Source: Madurella fahalii (Eukaryota > Ascomycota > Sordariomycetes > Sordariales). From it: a stretch of DNA of 64,000 nucleotides. The notes under the pieces are model-generated. The model saw only the letters and a list, made by a program, of their open reading frames with translations. It did no database searches and was not told the origin of the DNA. A program made the translations under genes and the position numbers. Of this stretch, positions 11,111 through 20,889 are shown in pieces (the stretch's first letter is position 1; every line of letters starts with the position of its first letter). The stretch covers positions 248,001 to 312,000 of the forward strand of contig CM056875.1 in the NCBI GenBank assembly GCA_029876055.1, in the 5' to 3' direction.

Positions 11111-11458
11111 ATGCCACCAATCATCGCAGCTCGAACCCCACACATGTTCCCTCGAGGCAGAGTGTCCGCCTCTGCGAGCGCGGCAAGCGGCGCTCTGGAC
11201 CTAGCTGAGGTCGTCGGCATTAGCATCGCAGTTGTCATCGCAGTGCTTCTCATCAGTGCAGTCTTGATCATATACCATAAGAAAAACGGCGACTCGAGCG
11301 ATAGACAGACACCGGAGGCTGCCGCAATCCATCGAGATAGGTTGTACGACGTCATGGCGAAGAGGCAGCGCGAACTCCGAAACGGCCAACAAAGGGCCGA
11401 CTCCGATTCAGACTGGGAGGTGGAGGTATTACACCCAATGCCGGAAACGCCACGGTGA
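11111..11458 (+). CDS. Small single-pass membrane protein, function unknown
   Basis: The product is 115 residues and intronless. After a short Ser/Ala-rich N-terminus lies one strongly hydrophobic helix (about residues 38-56, GISIAVVIAVLLISAVLII). It is followed at once by positive residues (YHKKN), then a charged, probably disordered cytoplasmic tail with an acidic stretch (ADSDSDWEVEVLHP). This layout fits a type I/III single-pass protein with the tail inside. No classical cleavable signal peptide is visible. I recognise no family. An ATG just after ATC, a TATA box 115 bp upstream and consistent composition favour a real gene, but it is short and may be lineage-specific. Confidence 0.55.
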   Translation: MPPIIAARTPHMFPRGRVSASASAASGALDLAEVVGISIAVVIAVLLISAVLIIYHKKNGDSSDRQTPEAAAIHRDRLYDVMAKRQRELRNGQQRADSDSDWEVEVLHPMPETPR

Positions 11459-12750
11459 CCCGGGAAGCAGGGAGTAGGGAGCAGGGGAGCCGAAGCGATC
11501 CTAGGTCGCGGCTGGGAAACATCGCTTGGGCGGGTTGTGGACGGCATCGCGAAGCCTCACCACCCGGATGTGCTAGTTCAGATTCCCTCCGCCAAAAAGT
11601 CAGTCTCTCGCAAGGAGTTGAGGGTGAGATCTGTATTCTGAGCCTAGAAAGAGGAATCAACTCGTATAATTACTACTAGCCTTCGAATCTCTCGCGTCTC
11701 AGTTATGGGCAGGGTCCCTTCCTGTCCTTCGCCTAACAAGTTAACAACCAGTTAATTGAACCGCTGTGCTGAGGTATCTCGGTAAGCACCACTACTAGTG
11801 GTGCCCCTAAGGGCTGAGCGGAAAAGCGACGTGGGCCGTGGCACGGGTGAGACTGTCCTGGCTCTGTTCTTGAGTCTGTACCGTCCGTCCAGTGCTTCCT
11901 TGACTTTTGTCACTTACAAGTTTGTGTGCAAGTTTGGAGACACCTTGCTGAATCACGGAATGGCGCTCAGAGCTTAGGTAGTTATATCTCAAACAGATGC
12001 GAGGTATAACCGAAAGATGCCCATGCCTGGAACCGCACATTCTTAAAGACCTGGCTACACCCAGCGCTCCTAACAGGTTAACATTAACCAAACAAGCCAA
12101 ATTGGCCAATCTGACGATTGAGGCAAGTTCAAATCGATCCTGGCCATATTTGACTCGATTTGGATAGACCCACCTCTATAACGTCTTCATTAAAAAGAAG
12201 TATAGCAGGTTAGTGCCTTTGGACCTCGAAGCCTCGCGATCACGAGCCAATTAAATGATCTTAGTGATGTAGATTTTGACGCCCTACCTACTAAAGACTT
12301 ATATCGTGGCCTAATATCGGTCGCGATATAGTGCAATGAGAGACAACCAATACAAATAAAGTTCGCGCTGCATTGCACTATCATACACTGTGCCTTTCAG
12401 CTGTGTGGATGGGGCAGTGTAGTAGAGGAAGCCAGGTATCTGCGGTAAGTACCTACAGCTTCACCACTTATTCAGCACGCTCAGTTGTAACTCGTGCCTG
12501 CGCACCCTCCGATCAGATCCTTTCACGTTCTTTTCGTACTTTATCGTGGCCTCCCCCACTACTCTCACCGATCCTGGAGCTAAAGTAGATTAGTGATCTA
12601 TCTAATAGGCTACGCAGGAGTTCTAAAGATGATCTGGTGGTTCTGTGGCGTCTTGGATTATGCATCTGGATCTAGACGTTCTGTAAGTTGTGATACTAGT
12701 AGAATTGGTGGTTTTTGCCACAGGTTCACTTGACCCTGACTCGTCCACCG
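11459..12750. other. Intergenic, partly AT-rich, no gene recognised
   Basis: The stretch 12170-12400 is AT-richer than its surroundings and may be old repeat DNA. No domain could be read in any frame. Confidence 0.4.
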
Positions 12751-13340
12751 CTACTGACGAATTGGCGAATTGAGCCTCAGCAGAGGCGTAGCATTGTCGG
12801 ATCTCTCAGACATGTTGATGAAGCGCCGGATAATATCGTGTGCTAACGCCTGATTGTTGCGATGGAGGACCACGGTGGCGCCGGCTACCCGCATACCACT
12901 CCATATAGTATCTGTCTCGGCCCTGCCCTCATCCAGCCTAGTTGCGGCAATGGTCACGCTGTGGTAGGTGTCAGGATTGACGATGTTCTGGAGGAGTCGG
13001 GTGTAACGCTGCTGCGTGCTTCCGATCCGGTTGTAGGCCACAGCATGCAAGAGGATGATACCGTCAAGTTGGTGGTGTCGCGAGCTCCGCTTACTAGCTA
13101 ACCATTCCGCCAAAGCTTCGATTATTTCCCGGTCGCTGAGCCTGTCGTTGTCGAACCCGGGATGGTCCAGCAAGACGATGGAGTGGCCATCGAGCTTGAA
13201 TGAGATCGCTTCGATTTCGTACGTACAGGGATCTACGCCATGTCCGATGCGCATGGCGTCCCGGCCTGACGCGCGGGCGGCAAATGTGGCCTTGCCAGCA
13301 CCCGTGATACACCCAACAGCGCGATCAGGATCGCACGGGG
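12751..13340 (-). pseudogene. AIG1/septin-like P-loop GTPase, damaged
   Basis: The reading has the usual order of this fungal GTPase group: Walker A region (GAGKATF), then GHGVDPCTYEI, then G3-like LLDHPGFDND (normally DTPGFDD), then DGIILLHAVAYNRIG, then TIAATRLDE. About 195 codons remain. The conserved strand before the P-loop (ILIALLGV) is in another frame and joins the TGAGK loop only if one base is restored near 13304. No ATG precedes it in either frame. The lost P-loop serine (GKS to GKA) and the changed G3 threonine also point to decay. Intact members are fungal proteins of unknown role, often near HET genes. It could still be expressed from an unrecognised exon, but I judge it a pseudogene. 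Confidence 0.72.
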
Positions 13341-14123
13341 CTTTGCTCACGTCTCAGACGCGCCAAATCTGTCAAGCGAGCCGGCCGCAGATGGTCTGTC
13401 TCCTCTCGTTCGCTTTGCTCGCCCCGTTGCGGTCTATCCTGGTCTTTCTTGGGGTCGTCTCTCTCTGCCAAAGCAGGCGGCGCCGCCATAGCTGAGTCGG
13501 ACATGGACGAGATCTCGAAGGATAACTCACTGCAGGACGATGGGGCTTCACCGGAACCATGACGTGAGCTCCGAGATCTGCCGTCAAGACTCAGGCTGCC
13601 TCCCCTGTCGGAACCTTCGGGCGCACGGGGGATGGCAAAGAGAGCCAGCTGCTGGAGGTGGTTCCCAACGTGTCGGCGGAATTGATGGGACGCTACCGTC
13701 ACGACCGTGTCGGCCTTGACTTTGCCGGGAAGCGCTAGTCGCAACTTCTGATGTCATTCTTCACAGAAGGGACAATCTTGAGCTGAAATAGCGTCGGGTG
13801 CCGATTGGCTCAGGCTTACGAGGGCCGACACGTAGGTGCCAGCGAGCCCTGTGTGATGGGCCGAAATATGTGTCTGGAAGGTGGCCAGCAACCGAAAGGG
13901 TGTCTAAAAACGGTGCTACACGGCCGATGGCTGGGGCAGCGGGGAGCGCTGTGAGAACTTCAACCCATGGCTCCTGAAGTCGTTCCTTGTGATCACGGCA
14001 GTAGCGCAGATACTGTCTTCGGTTTGTGATGGCGCGCCCCAGACGCTCGAGAAGCCATTTGTTTTCAGGACGAGCCAGCCACGGATAGCGCTCTTGAACG
14101 TAATTGATATCGGACTGGTTCAT
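13341..14123 (-). pseudogene. Fungal zinc-finger protein of the 'acuF-like' group, truncated and broken
   Basis: The first segment (ATG 14123) reads WLLERLGRAITNRRQYLRYCRDH, the signature helix of a large fungal family annotated as acuF-like. The frame then slips near 13890 to THISAHHTGLAGTYVSALVSL. It continues to CPFCEE, hits TGA where Trp is expected (about 13751-13753), and resumes to SHQFRRHVGNHLQQLALFAIP, the His-His part of the zinc finger and the usual block after it. The N-terminal half of the family is absent: the homology stops at about 14170, where AT-rich DNA begins. A frameshift, a stop and 5' truncation together make it a pseudogene. A second remnant of the same family lies at 52029-52520. 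Confidence 0.8.
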
Positions 14124-14170
14124 GAAGGGCTCTCGGCAGTCCTGAAGTGCTTTGGTGAACCGGTCTCATG

Positions 14171-14833
14171 ATCTATTAAAAAAGGAACTAATAGTCTTAA
14201 GGGAATAGTTCCTTATATTATAGGTATATAATATTATATTACTAACTATCAACTACGAACTTATAATATAGAGGAGGGAAGGAAGGAAGGAAAAATATAA
14301 TCTTATAGTACTTTAGGGAGGTGTATATACTGACTGTTAAAGGTCTTCAACAGTTAGTCAGGGAGTAGGAGGAAAGGGACGATGAGGAAGCCCATATTAA
14401 GGCGAGGAAAGTTATATTGCGAGGCGTTATTGGCTTCGCCAAGCTTGTATATAAGGAGTTTAAGATGGAACCTGATGTATTTGACTTACTAGGCGGGTTG
14501 TAGGACGGATTTTAGCTGTATCTACTGCATAGTAATATCTAATTTACCTGGTGTACTGTCTGTGATAGTGGACTTGGTGGTGTAGCTAAATGAGCCGAAA
14601 TTGGCTGGCACGTTGGCTAGGGTAGTACGGCTATATGTAGATTGCGTTACAATAGTATGAATCTAGGTCTACTCAGGATAGCGGCTGAATCCGGCTGGTC
14701 CTACGGTAAGTACGCAATTTCGGTACAAAGAATGCAATGCTTCAGAACACCACAAAAGTAGAGACGTGGTATATTAAGCAATAATTACACTATAGCCCCT
14801 GATATCTAGTGCACACATTGTAAAGTACTATAG
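14171..14833. other. AT-rich island with possible transposon residue
   Basis: Bases 14175-14290 are extremely AT-rich and include a perfect 9-bp inverted repeat (AAGGAACTA 14182-14190, TAGTTCCTT 14206-14214). From about 14330 to 14505 one forward frame reads as a charged protein segment (LTVKGLQQLVRE, EFKMEPDVFDLLGG) with in-frame stops. This resembles the degraded tail of a transposase or gag protein, but I cannot name the family. Confidence 0.4.
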
Positions 14834-15250
14834 TGAGTTGGGGAAAACAGTCCCCAGAGGGTAGGGTCCCTCTGATCAGAGGGACACAGTTGCTAGGATG
14901 GTGCCCCGGGGGCTGGAACTTGCCGTGGGCCCATTTTTCTTTCGCACCATAAGTAGGGCCGTCCTGGCCATTGCTCCTTAGACAGGACAATCAATTCAGT
15001 ACTTTTCTTCACACTTGTTGCAAGCTCAATTGACGAGCTCTCCTTGCGTGCAAAGCGATCTCCCTCTGATCAGAGGGAGCTCTATCTGCACATGTTGTTT
15101 TGACCTTGTTTAGGCTGCAGGGACCCGATTTGTGGTGGTATCGCCTGGCCTGTCTTGTCTATCTTGTCTGTCGGGCATTTGGCCGTCTTTGCCCTCCCCC
15201 TTGTTTTTGGTGGGTATGTGGGTGTAGATGTGTGTTTCTGCACCATTTCA
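14834..15250 (+). mobile_element. Solo LTR, copy B (417 bp)
   Basis: This is the same element as 9443-9860, in the same orientation, colinear over its full length with scattered substitutions. Termini are TGAGTTGGGG and ATTTCA. The flanking 4-bp duplication is ATAG (14830-14833 and 15251-15254). It contains two perfect palindromes with core CCCTCTGATCAGAGGG (14867-14884 and 15060-15079). Different target duplications show that the two copies are independent insertions. Confidence 0.9.
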
Positions 15251-15471
15251 ATAGCAATCTGAAACCAATTAATAAGACGTTTTTGGAACCTAATTCTACC
15301 TCTAAACACCTACTACGGTAAAGGACAGACAACAACTTGTGCTACCAAATGCCTCCTTATACATCATTGATGGCTGAAGGGAAATTACCAACCTCTCTTC
15401 TCACTATTAGTCGCCTGAATTCCAATCCCCACGCTGTCCAGCACCTGTTTCGCCCTCCTAAGCCCATTCCT

Positions 15472-16053
15472 TTAGGTGGTATAAACTAGTCGCACACCCT
15501 GGCCAGCACCCTGGGGGAAGCTCACATAGGTATCATCCCCAACAGGCACCAGCTCAATATTATGCTGTTTGCCGACCTCACAGGGCTGCTTAGCAGTGAG
15601 GTACTGGGTGTAGGTGGCGGCCCAGGTGGCCTTGCCGCCGGCGGCAGGGACGTTCAAGCGACCTAGGTGCTGGTCACGGTTGTTGGTATAGGTAGTGCCG
15701 GCGCACGATCCGGAGCCGCGGGTGCTAAATACATCAACTTGTACGCCGTTGTTGTTGCTCAGGCCGCCGGGGACGTAGTTGAACTCGAGCGAGCATTGAG
15801 CGCCGGCTGCAGCTTGGGGGACGGTGAAAGAGTAGAGGCCCGATTGACCGTATTCTCCCCCCTGGGTCATACGGTACAAGAAGCTCCAGGTGTTGGGGTT
15901 GGAACACCAGTTGGGCCAGGAGCCCCAGGAGAGGGAGTGGAAGACTACTTTGTCCGGTTGGATCTCGCCTATGGCGCGAGCAGAAACCTCGGCTGGGGCA
16001 GCGAGAGAGATGCCGAAGAGAGCGAGGATGGTGAGAATGCTATTGGTGAACAT
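15472..16053 (-). CDS. Secreted protein with But2-C-terminal-like fold
   Basis: The product is 193 residues and intronless. A signal peptide (MFTNSILTILALFGISLAAP) is followed by a short propeptide-like stretch. The rest is a beta-rich domain with SFTVPQAAAGAQCSLEFNY, a pattern shared with fungal secreted proteins carrying the 'Ubiquitin 3 binding protein But2 C-terminal' domain. It ends in GQGVRLVYTT. Four cysteines are visible in the mature part and could form disulfides. It is probably a cell-wall-associated or extracellular protein; no enzymatic motif is present. The start is the ATG directly before the signal peptide. A TATA-like stretch (TTTTATATCA, 16150-16160 reverse) lies about 100 bp upstream. 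Gene reality is strong; function is unknown. Confidence 0.85.
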   Translation of the reverse strand: MFTNSILTILALFGISLAAPAEVSARAIGEIQPDKVVFHSLSWGSWPNWCSNPNTWSFLYRMTQGGEYGQSGLYSFTVPQAAAGAQCSLEFNYVPGGLSNNNGVQVDVFSTRGSGSCAGTTYTNNRDQHLGRLNVPAAGGKATWAATYTQYLTAKQPCEVGKQHNIELVPVGDDTYVSFPQGAGQGVRLVYTT

Positions 16054-17290
16054 TCTGGTTTTGTTTTCGAGATTTCGATGTTGGTTGTGTGTATGTGTTT
16101 GGTTTGAGTGAAGGTGAGGTCAGTTGAAGCTGATGTCGGTGAGGATAGGATGATATAAAACCTGTGAACGCAATGGCCGGATTCAGCAGTCACTATATAC
16201 ACGAGGTTCTGGCCGTTCGAGCAGGCTTACTATCCTGATATAACGTTACCATTACCGGTATCGGTAATCGCGGCCGCCACCTTTGCTACACAGCTGTGTC
16301 TATCACCTGCTATCTAGAACGTCTAAGAATAGGGCATATCGTGCCCATCCCCCAAGCACGGCGTCAAACCATTGTCTGTCTCAGCTGTTTAGCTTCAGAA
16401 AATACAGGTATAAATAGTAACGTTGCCTCTAGCCATTCTTAACGCTGTTCCCGTAATGAGATTGTCTGCGCAATGAGCAGGTGATTTGCAGCACACCACC
16501 TAACATAGCCCTCATTCGCTGGACCAAGCCCTATGGCTGATTGGTACCGCTATCACCCCACTCGGAAAAATGGGGAACGTATGACAGTGGCTACTGGACG
16601 TCATATGAGCAAACTACTAAGTACTTTCCTTTGATGATGTGCTTGTCTGTTGCTTCAGCTTCGTCTAAGCCTCGAGTGAACAGTTGCCTGTGGCCCTGCC
16701 ACGGTTGGTTACCTCCCTGCCGTAGGTACCTAAGGTAGGTAAACCTCAGTCTCCCTTCCTACACAACGCAAACGAAATCTGTGTATTGCCGAGTGCAGAT
16801 ACATGGAAACAGGAATTGGCTGTATGGAAGGTAACAAGGACCTTGTATTTACTATCGTTGCCACCGCAAATAGTGACATGACCCAGCCAAATTCCGCAGT
16901 CGCAACGGCATGGTCTTACCTAATCTACCTCGTACTTAGTCCGCGATTCAACGTAGGGGATTGTGTTCGAAAACGAACCTGAGCCTTTTAATCCGTATTA
17001 TTCATTATTTATGTAGGCGCCTACCTTACCTACGTACCTACCTACCTTAGCTGTTTTACCGCACACACAGAAGTCCAATGAAACACCCCGGGCCCTCAGC
17101 TTTTTTCCCCCATCATTTCTTTATTTTACCTTTTTTTTTTTTTTTTTTTTCCCCTTTTTACTTTTACCCCCTCATTTTTTCCGTCTCATTCCTAACGAAG
17201 TGATGATTGCGAGCATCCGATTCAGTTGCACAACGCTTCTGGCCATCAACCCCTAGAACCCCGGCACCATCATTCCTCTTCTTCAAGACT
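16054..17290. other. Intergenic with homopolymer and TACCT repeats
   Basis: It contains a 20-base poly-T (17131-17150) in a pyrimidine-rich tract. A cluster of TACCT/ACCTA repeats spans 17014-17050, and GTAGGTACCTAAGGTAGG lies near 16722. No gene was recognised. Confidence 0.5.
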
Positions 17291-17989
17291 TCACGGGTCG
17301 CCTCGGCGATGTTAGCCGAATGTGGGCACTTTCGTAAGAGGCTGTCAGAAACTTACAGTACGCTGGTCCCGTTCCGCAATACCCCCACCGAGAACAGCAG
17401 AGGCCCTGTGGACATGGTTTCGTTGGACCACAAGTGCCATCGGGTGGAGGACCTAGAAGTTAAGTTAGTTCTGCCCTTGAGACACTCATACGCGAGGAGG
17501 AGCATACAATACTCCGGCCCAACGCCGCAGTAACCGTACTGTGAGCAGCACATTCCTGCTGGGCAGGGTCTCGAAGCATCACAACGATCGGGATCGGGCC
17601 CGCCTGCGGGGATTGTCAGATCAAAGGTAAGAGTCATCGGTAACTCAAGATGATGAACCCAATTTACAGTACTGGGGCCCGACACCGCAATAACCGTACT
17701 GTGAGCAGCACATTCCGGCTGGGCAGGGTCTCGAGGCGTCGCAACGGCCGGGATCAGGGCCGCCTTCACAAAGCTGTCAACCGGTATCCGGAAAGGATGA
17801 TGGAGATAGTTTACAGTATGCCGGTCCAACACCACAGTAACCGTACTGTGAGCAGCACATGCCAGCTGGGCAAGGTCTTGTGGCGCTGCAGCTACCGGCT
17901 CCCTGCCGAGCTGCGAGTATCTCGACCGGACTCGCGAGGGACACCGAAGCCGTCGCTAGCAAAGCGGCAGCGAACTTGATGAGGATCAT
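17291..17989 (-). CDS. Secreted four-module chitin-binding (CBM18/hevein) protein
   Basis: The exons are 17989-17815, 17763-17668, 17603-17508, 17452-17357 and 17301-17291, with introns of 51, 64, 55 and 55 bp. They join to 157 residues. After a signal peptide (MILIKFAAALLATASVSLA) come four hevein-like modules. Each has the CPAGMCCSQYGYCG core (module 4: CPQGLCCSRWGYCG) and ends in GPxYC. Modules 2, 3 and 4 are each one exon of exactly 96 bp, and every intron falls after the first base of the terminal Cys codon (phase 1). Modules 1-3 are nearly identical. CBM18 lectins bind chitin; small secreted ones can shield fungal walls or act as effectors. The final exon adds only Asp-Pro before the stop and is the least certain junction. 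Confidence 0.88.
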
Positions 17990-19125
17990 GTTGGAGTGAA
18001 TCAAGTGGGGTGTTGATTTTTTTACAAGCGATGAATACTTGGGTGATTTCGAAAGTCGAGGTATCAGGGTTTATCGTCGACATTGTTCTCGGTATTATAC
18101 CCCGCCATGGCCGGGGCCTAGTAAAAGGGCATCTGGGAACCGTTCGGTCCTGCGATGCATACAAACCAAATGTTTCTACAGGTCATGTGCTGCTCGAAGA
18201 GGTCCGTATATGTTGTGTTACCCATAATATCTCTCCACCATCAGCTGGAATCACCGAGCGGCGCACACCTATATCTGCCATCCTATGCAGAAGCACTGCA
18301 GTGAACAGCCCACCCTTCCCACCGTCACCCCCTACTGCCGCCCCATTCCATGATATAATCAACCGTACAATGTAGAACCGAGTTCCTGCTTTATTTTTCA
18401 GACGTCGCCGCGTCTGTGGCAACGACACACAAGATACAACAGGAAGAACTCTCTAAACCTCACATTAATTAGAAGGTACCTACTGATACTAGCAGTTCCG
18501 GGCCTGCCCGCTGTGGAGGATTGAGAATCGCTGTCTGAACGAAGCTTGAGTGCCCCGCACTGAGGGCACACGAGCGGAATGGGGATTGCGGGATGGTGTG
18601 ACTCGGGCCAAAGCCATTGATTTGACCTCCCCCTTGGATGCATGTGGCATGCCCCAATGAGCTGGTTCCGGGGCGGGCCGGGGCGTTGGGTTGCCCAATG
18701 GCCTTGTGACAACGGGCATGTTTGATTGACAATCCCCGATATACACTGGTCTTTCGACCGCCGAAAAACCAATATTTGCTGCATGCCAGATTCATCAACA
18801 CCACCCTACTGATTCCTTGATCTGATAACTAAGGCATATGATAGGGCAAAGTTCAAGTGGCACCGTATTACAAGGTAGAACGATCACATGTAAGCGGTAA
18901 TTAATAGTGAGTCTAGAGCGGCGGTTCCACGGCTAGAAGGTTGGTAGCTGAGATAATTCCTCCTGCGCCATGGTGTGATGAGAGTGGGGAGACTTGGGAT
19001 CATGCCACCCATATCAGATACACATATTGATTTGCAGCAGTTTTCAGCCATTGACGTATTGATTAAAACATAACCGGCTGGTTAGCCTTTGTACGGCACC
19101 TAGCGTGCACTTTGTTTCCACCAGG
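17990..19125. other. Intergenic, promoters
   Basis: GGTATAAT (reverse strand, 18093-18100) is a TATA-like box about 105 bp before the chitin-binding gene. One ATCTGATAA GATA-factor site lies at 18820-18828, 300 bp before the next gene. No coding similarity was recognised. Confidence 0.45.
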
Positions 19126-20235
19126 ATGAACAAGAGCAGACAAACATCACATAGAGTCGTCGCGCCATTCAACACAACAACAATGAATCCATCTCCATCA
19201 CATATACCGACCCAGAAACGCCTTGCAAGAAACAGGCTACAGAAGCGCGGGGGACGTCCCAGGGATGCCAACCCCGGGCACCACGGTTCAGTTATTACTA
19301 TCAACAAACGCGTCTCGAGTGATAGAGCTGGCATCCTTGCCCTCTTCCGCTTCTTGATTCCATATGGTGCTCGAACTGGGAGACTACGGTCGCCTATGCC
19401 CAGTGTGACAGAGTTCAAGGCGATTCGATATCCGCCGGAAACCGCTACTACCAGAGCTTCTGCGAGCGGTGTTCACTCACCCGCAGTCACTGAATCCGAT
19501 TGTTCTCCTTCCGCCCTCATCCCTGAGCTCCGACATCTTTCGCCACACCGCCACCAGCACCGATTGTCCAGCGACCAGCAGGCGGCAAGACCGGCCAACA
19601 GATCTTCAGATCGTCTCACAAAGACAAGACGGTACGCAAAGACACCGGTATTTGCTATCGGCGACTTGGAGCGGGCACATTCCATACGAAGGAGTTCCTC
19701 GTTTGCTATCAACTCGGGTATTAGTGAAGTTGCACGGACACAGTATTTCCTTCCGGAGACACTGGACGCAGATTCCCTATACTCAACAGAAACGATCGAT
19801 AGCGCCACCCGTCAAATACATCATACACCCGACCACTCACCAACTCTCCGGAGACGCGAGTCGTCTAGGATGCTCGCCACACGGGACATGAGCCCTCGCC
19901 TACGGCAGGACAACATCACTCTGCAGATATGCATAGAATTGTTAACCGACGAGCTTTTGAACGCCACTACCAGTTTGTCGGAGGGATCTGGAACCGGGAT
20001 CTCGGAGTTGAGATTGCCTCTATGGCTAATGATTGAGGCGTACGAACATCTGCGCGACCAGGTTCTGGAATGTGGATCAAGCCACTGGGGAGAAGCAGAG
20101 AGGTTGGCAGGGGTACAGATCATGTTTGAAGTCTGGGTGAAGTCGCTTCGAAACATTTATGCGAACTTGGGGGGGATATCAGGGGATACCCACTGGTTAT
20201 CTGAGGTCGTGGAAATGGACGAGGTTGTGAATTGA
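19126..20235 (+). CDS. Hypothetical fungal protein
   Basis: This is a single open frame of 369 codons. The first two-thirds is rich in Ser, Thr, Arg and Pro and looks disordered and basic. The last 110 residues form a helical, ordered segment (DNITLQICIELLTDEL, LWLMIEAYEHLRDQVLE, MFEVWVKSLRNIYANLG) that looks conserved in character. I do not recognise a domain. The basic N-terminus suggests nuclear or nucleic-acid association, which is inference only. The start used is the first ATG in the frame; MNPSPSH at 19183 is an alternative. No signal peptide or membrane segment is present. Length and composition make a real gene likely. Confidence 0.68.
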   Translation: MNKSRQTSHRVVAPFNTTTMNPSPSHIPTQKRLARNRLQKRGGRPRDANPGHHGSVITINKRVSSDRAGILALFRFLIPYGARTGRLRSPMPSVTEFKAIRYPPETATTRASASGVHSPAVTESDCSPSALIPELRHLSPHRHQHRLSSDQQAARPANRSSDRLTKTRRYAKTPVFAIGDLERAHSIRRSSSFAINSGISEVARTQYFLPETLDADSLYSTETIDSATRQIHHTPDHSPTLRRRESSRMLATRDMSPRLRQDNITLQICIELLTDELLNATTSLSEGSGTGISELRLPLWLMIEAYEHLRDQVLECGSSHWGEAERLAGVQIMFEVWVKSLRNIYANLGGISGDTHWLSEVVEMDEVVN

Positions 20236-20889
20236 CTTCTGTATACTAGTGTCGACGTTACAGAACGCGAATACAAGCTTGGCCCCTTCCTTGAGTGTTT
20301 CGGATACAGCTTAATTAGTGCGAAACCCAGCAACCGGGGTCATTGGGTATGTCCATGTCATAGGTTCCCGCCGTCGATGGGGCCGCTTTGTCTGAACGGT
20401 TGGAACAAGCCTTTCTCGCATCTCGCTAGATGCGGCCTGGTCCCTACCGGTTGACACTGGTAGCACCTGAGACCACCAACCATACGTTGGGACGGCACGA
20501 ATAGAGTGAGCTGACGGATTATCCTGATGGCATGATTTCCTGGGTCTCGTGTACACTCACACCACCATCCCGAACCTCCTGATTCCTACCTGCATTCCAT
20601 GTGTCGTGATCGGGAGCAGCACCATCAGCCGCATGCTTCCCTCAGCGGCGGAACAACGTGCTGAACCTGCCCATTATTTCCGCATCACACTCTACTGATA
20701 GTCTCTATACTTCTCAGTGTGATCAGGCCATCGCAATACCGTTTTGGGAAGCCAGCTTGAAGTACCATGTTGCTGTTTTTGTGATATTAAAGCACGAGGA
20801 ATTCCACAATGACGAGGAGACCGGAAACCCGCCTGCCACCATTATTCAAAGTACCCACTTATCGTCACAACAGAGACAAAATTTCTACC
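20236..20889. other. Intergenic, no gene recognised
   Basis: This is promoter DNA of the downstream secreted-protein gene. No motif stands out. Confidence 0.4.

Noticed and set aside
12751..13350. The GTPase frame taken as an intact gene starting MSKAPCDPD
   Set aside because: The first codon is GTG, not ATG, and the conserved strand before the P-loop is in another frame. It is therefore listed as a pseudogene.
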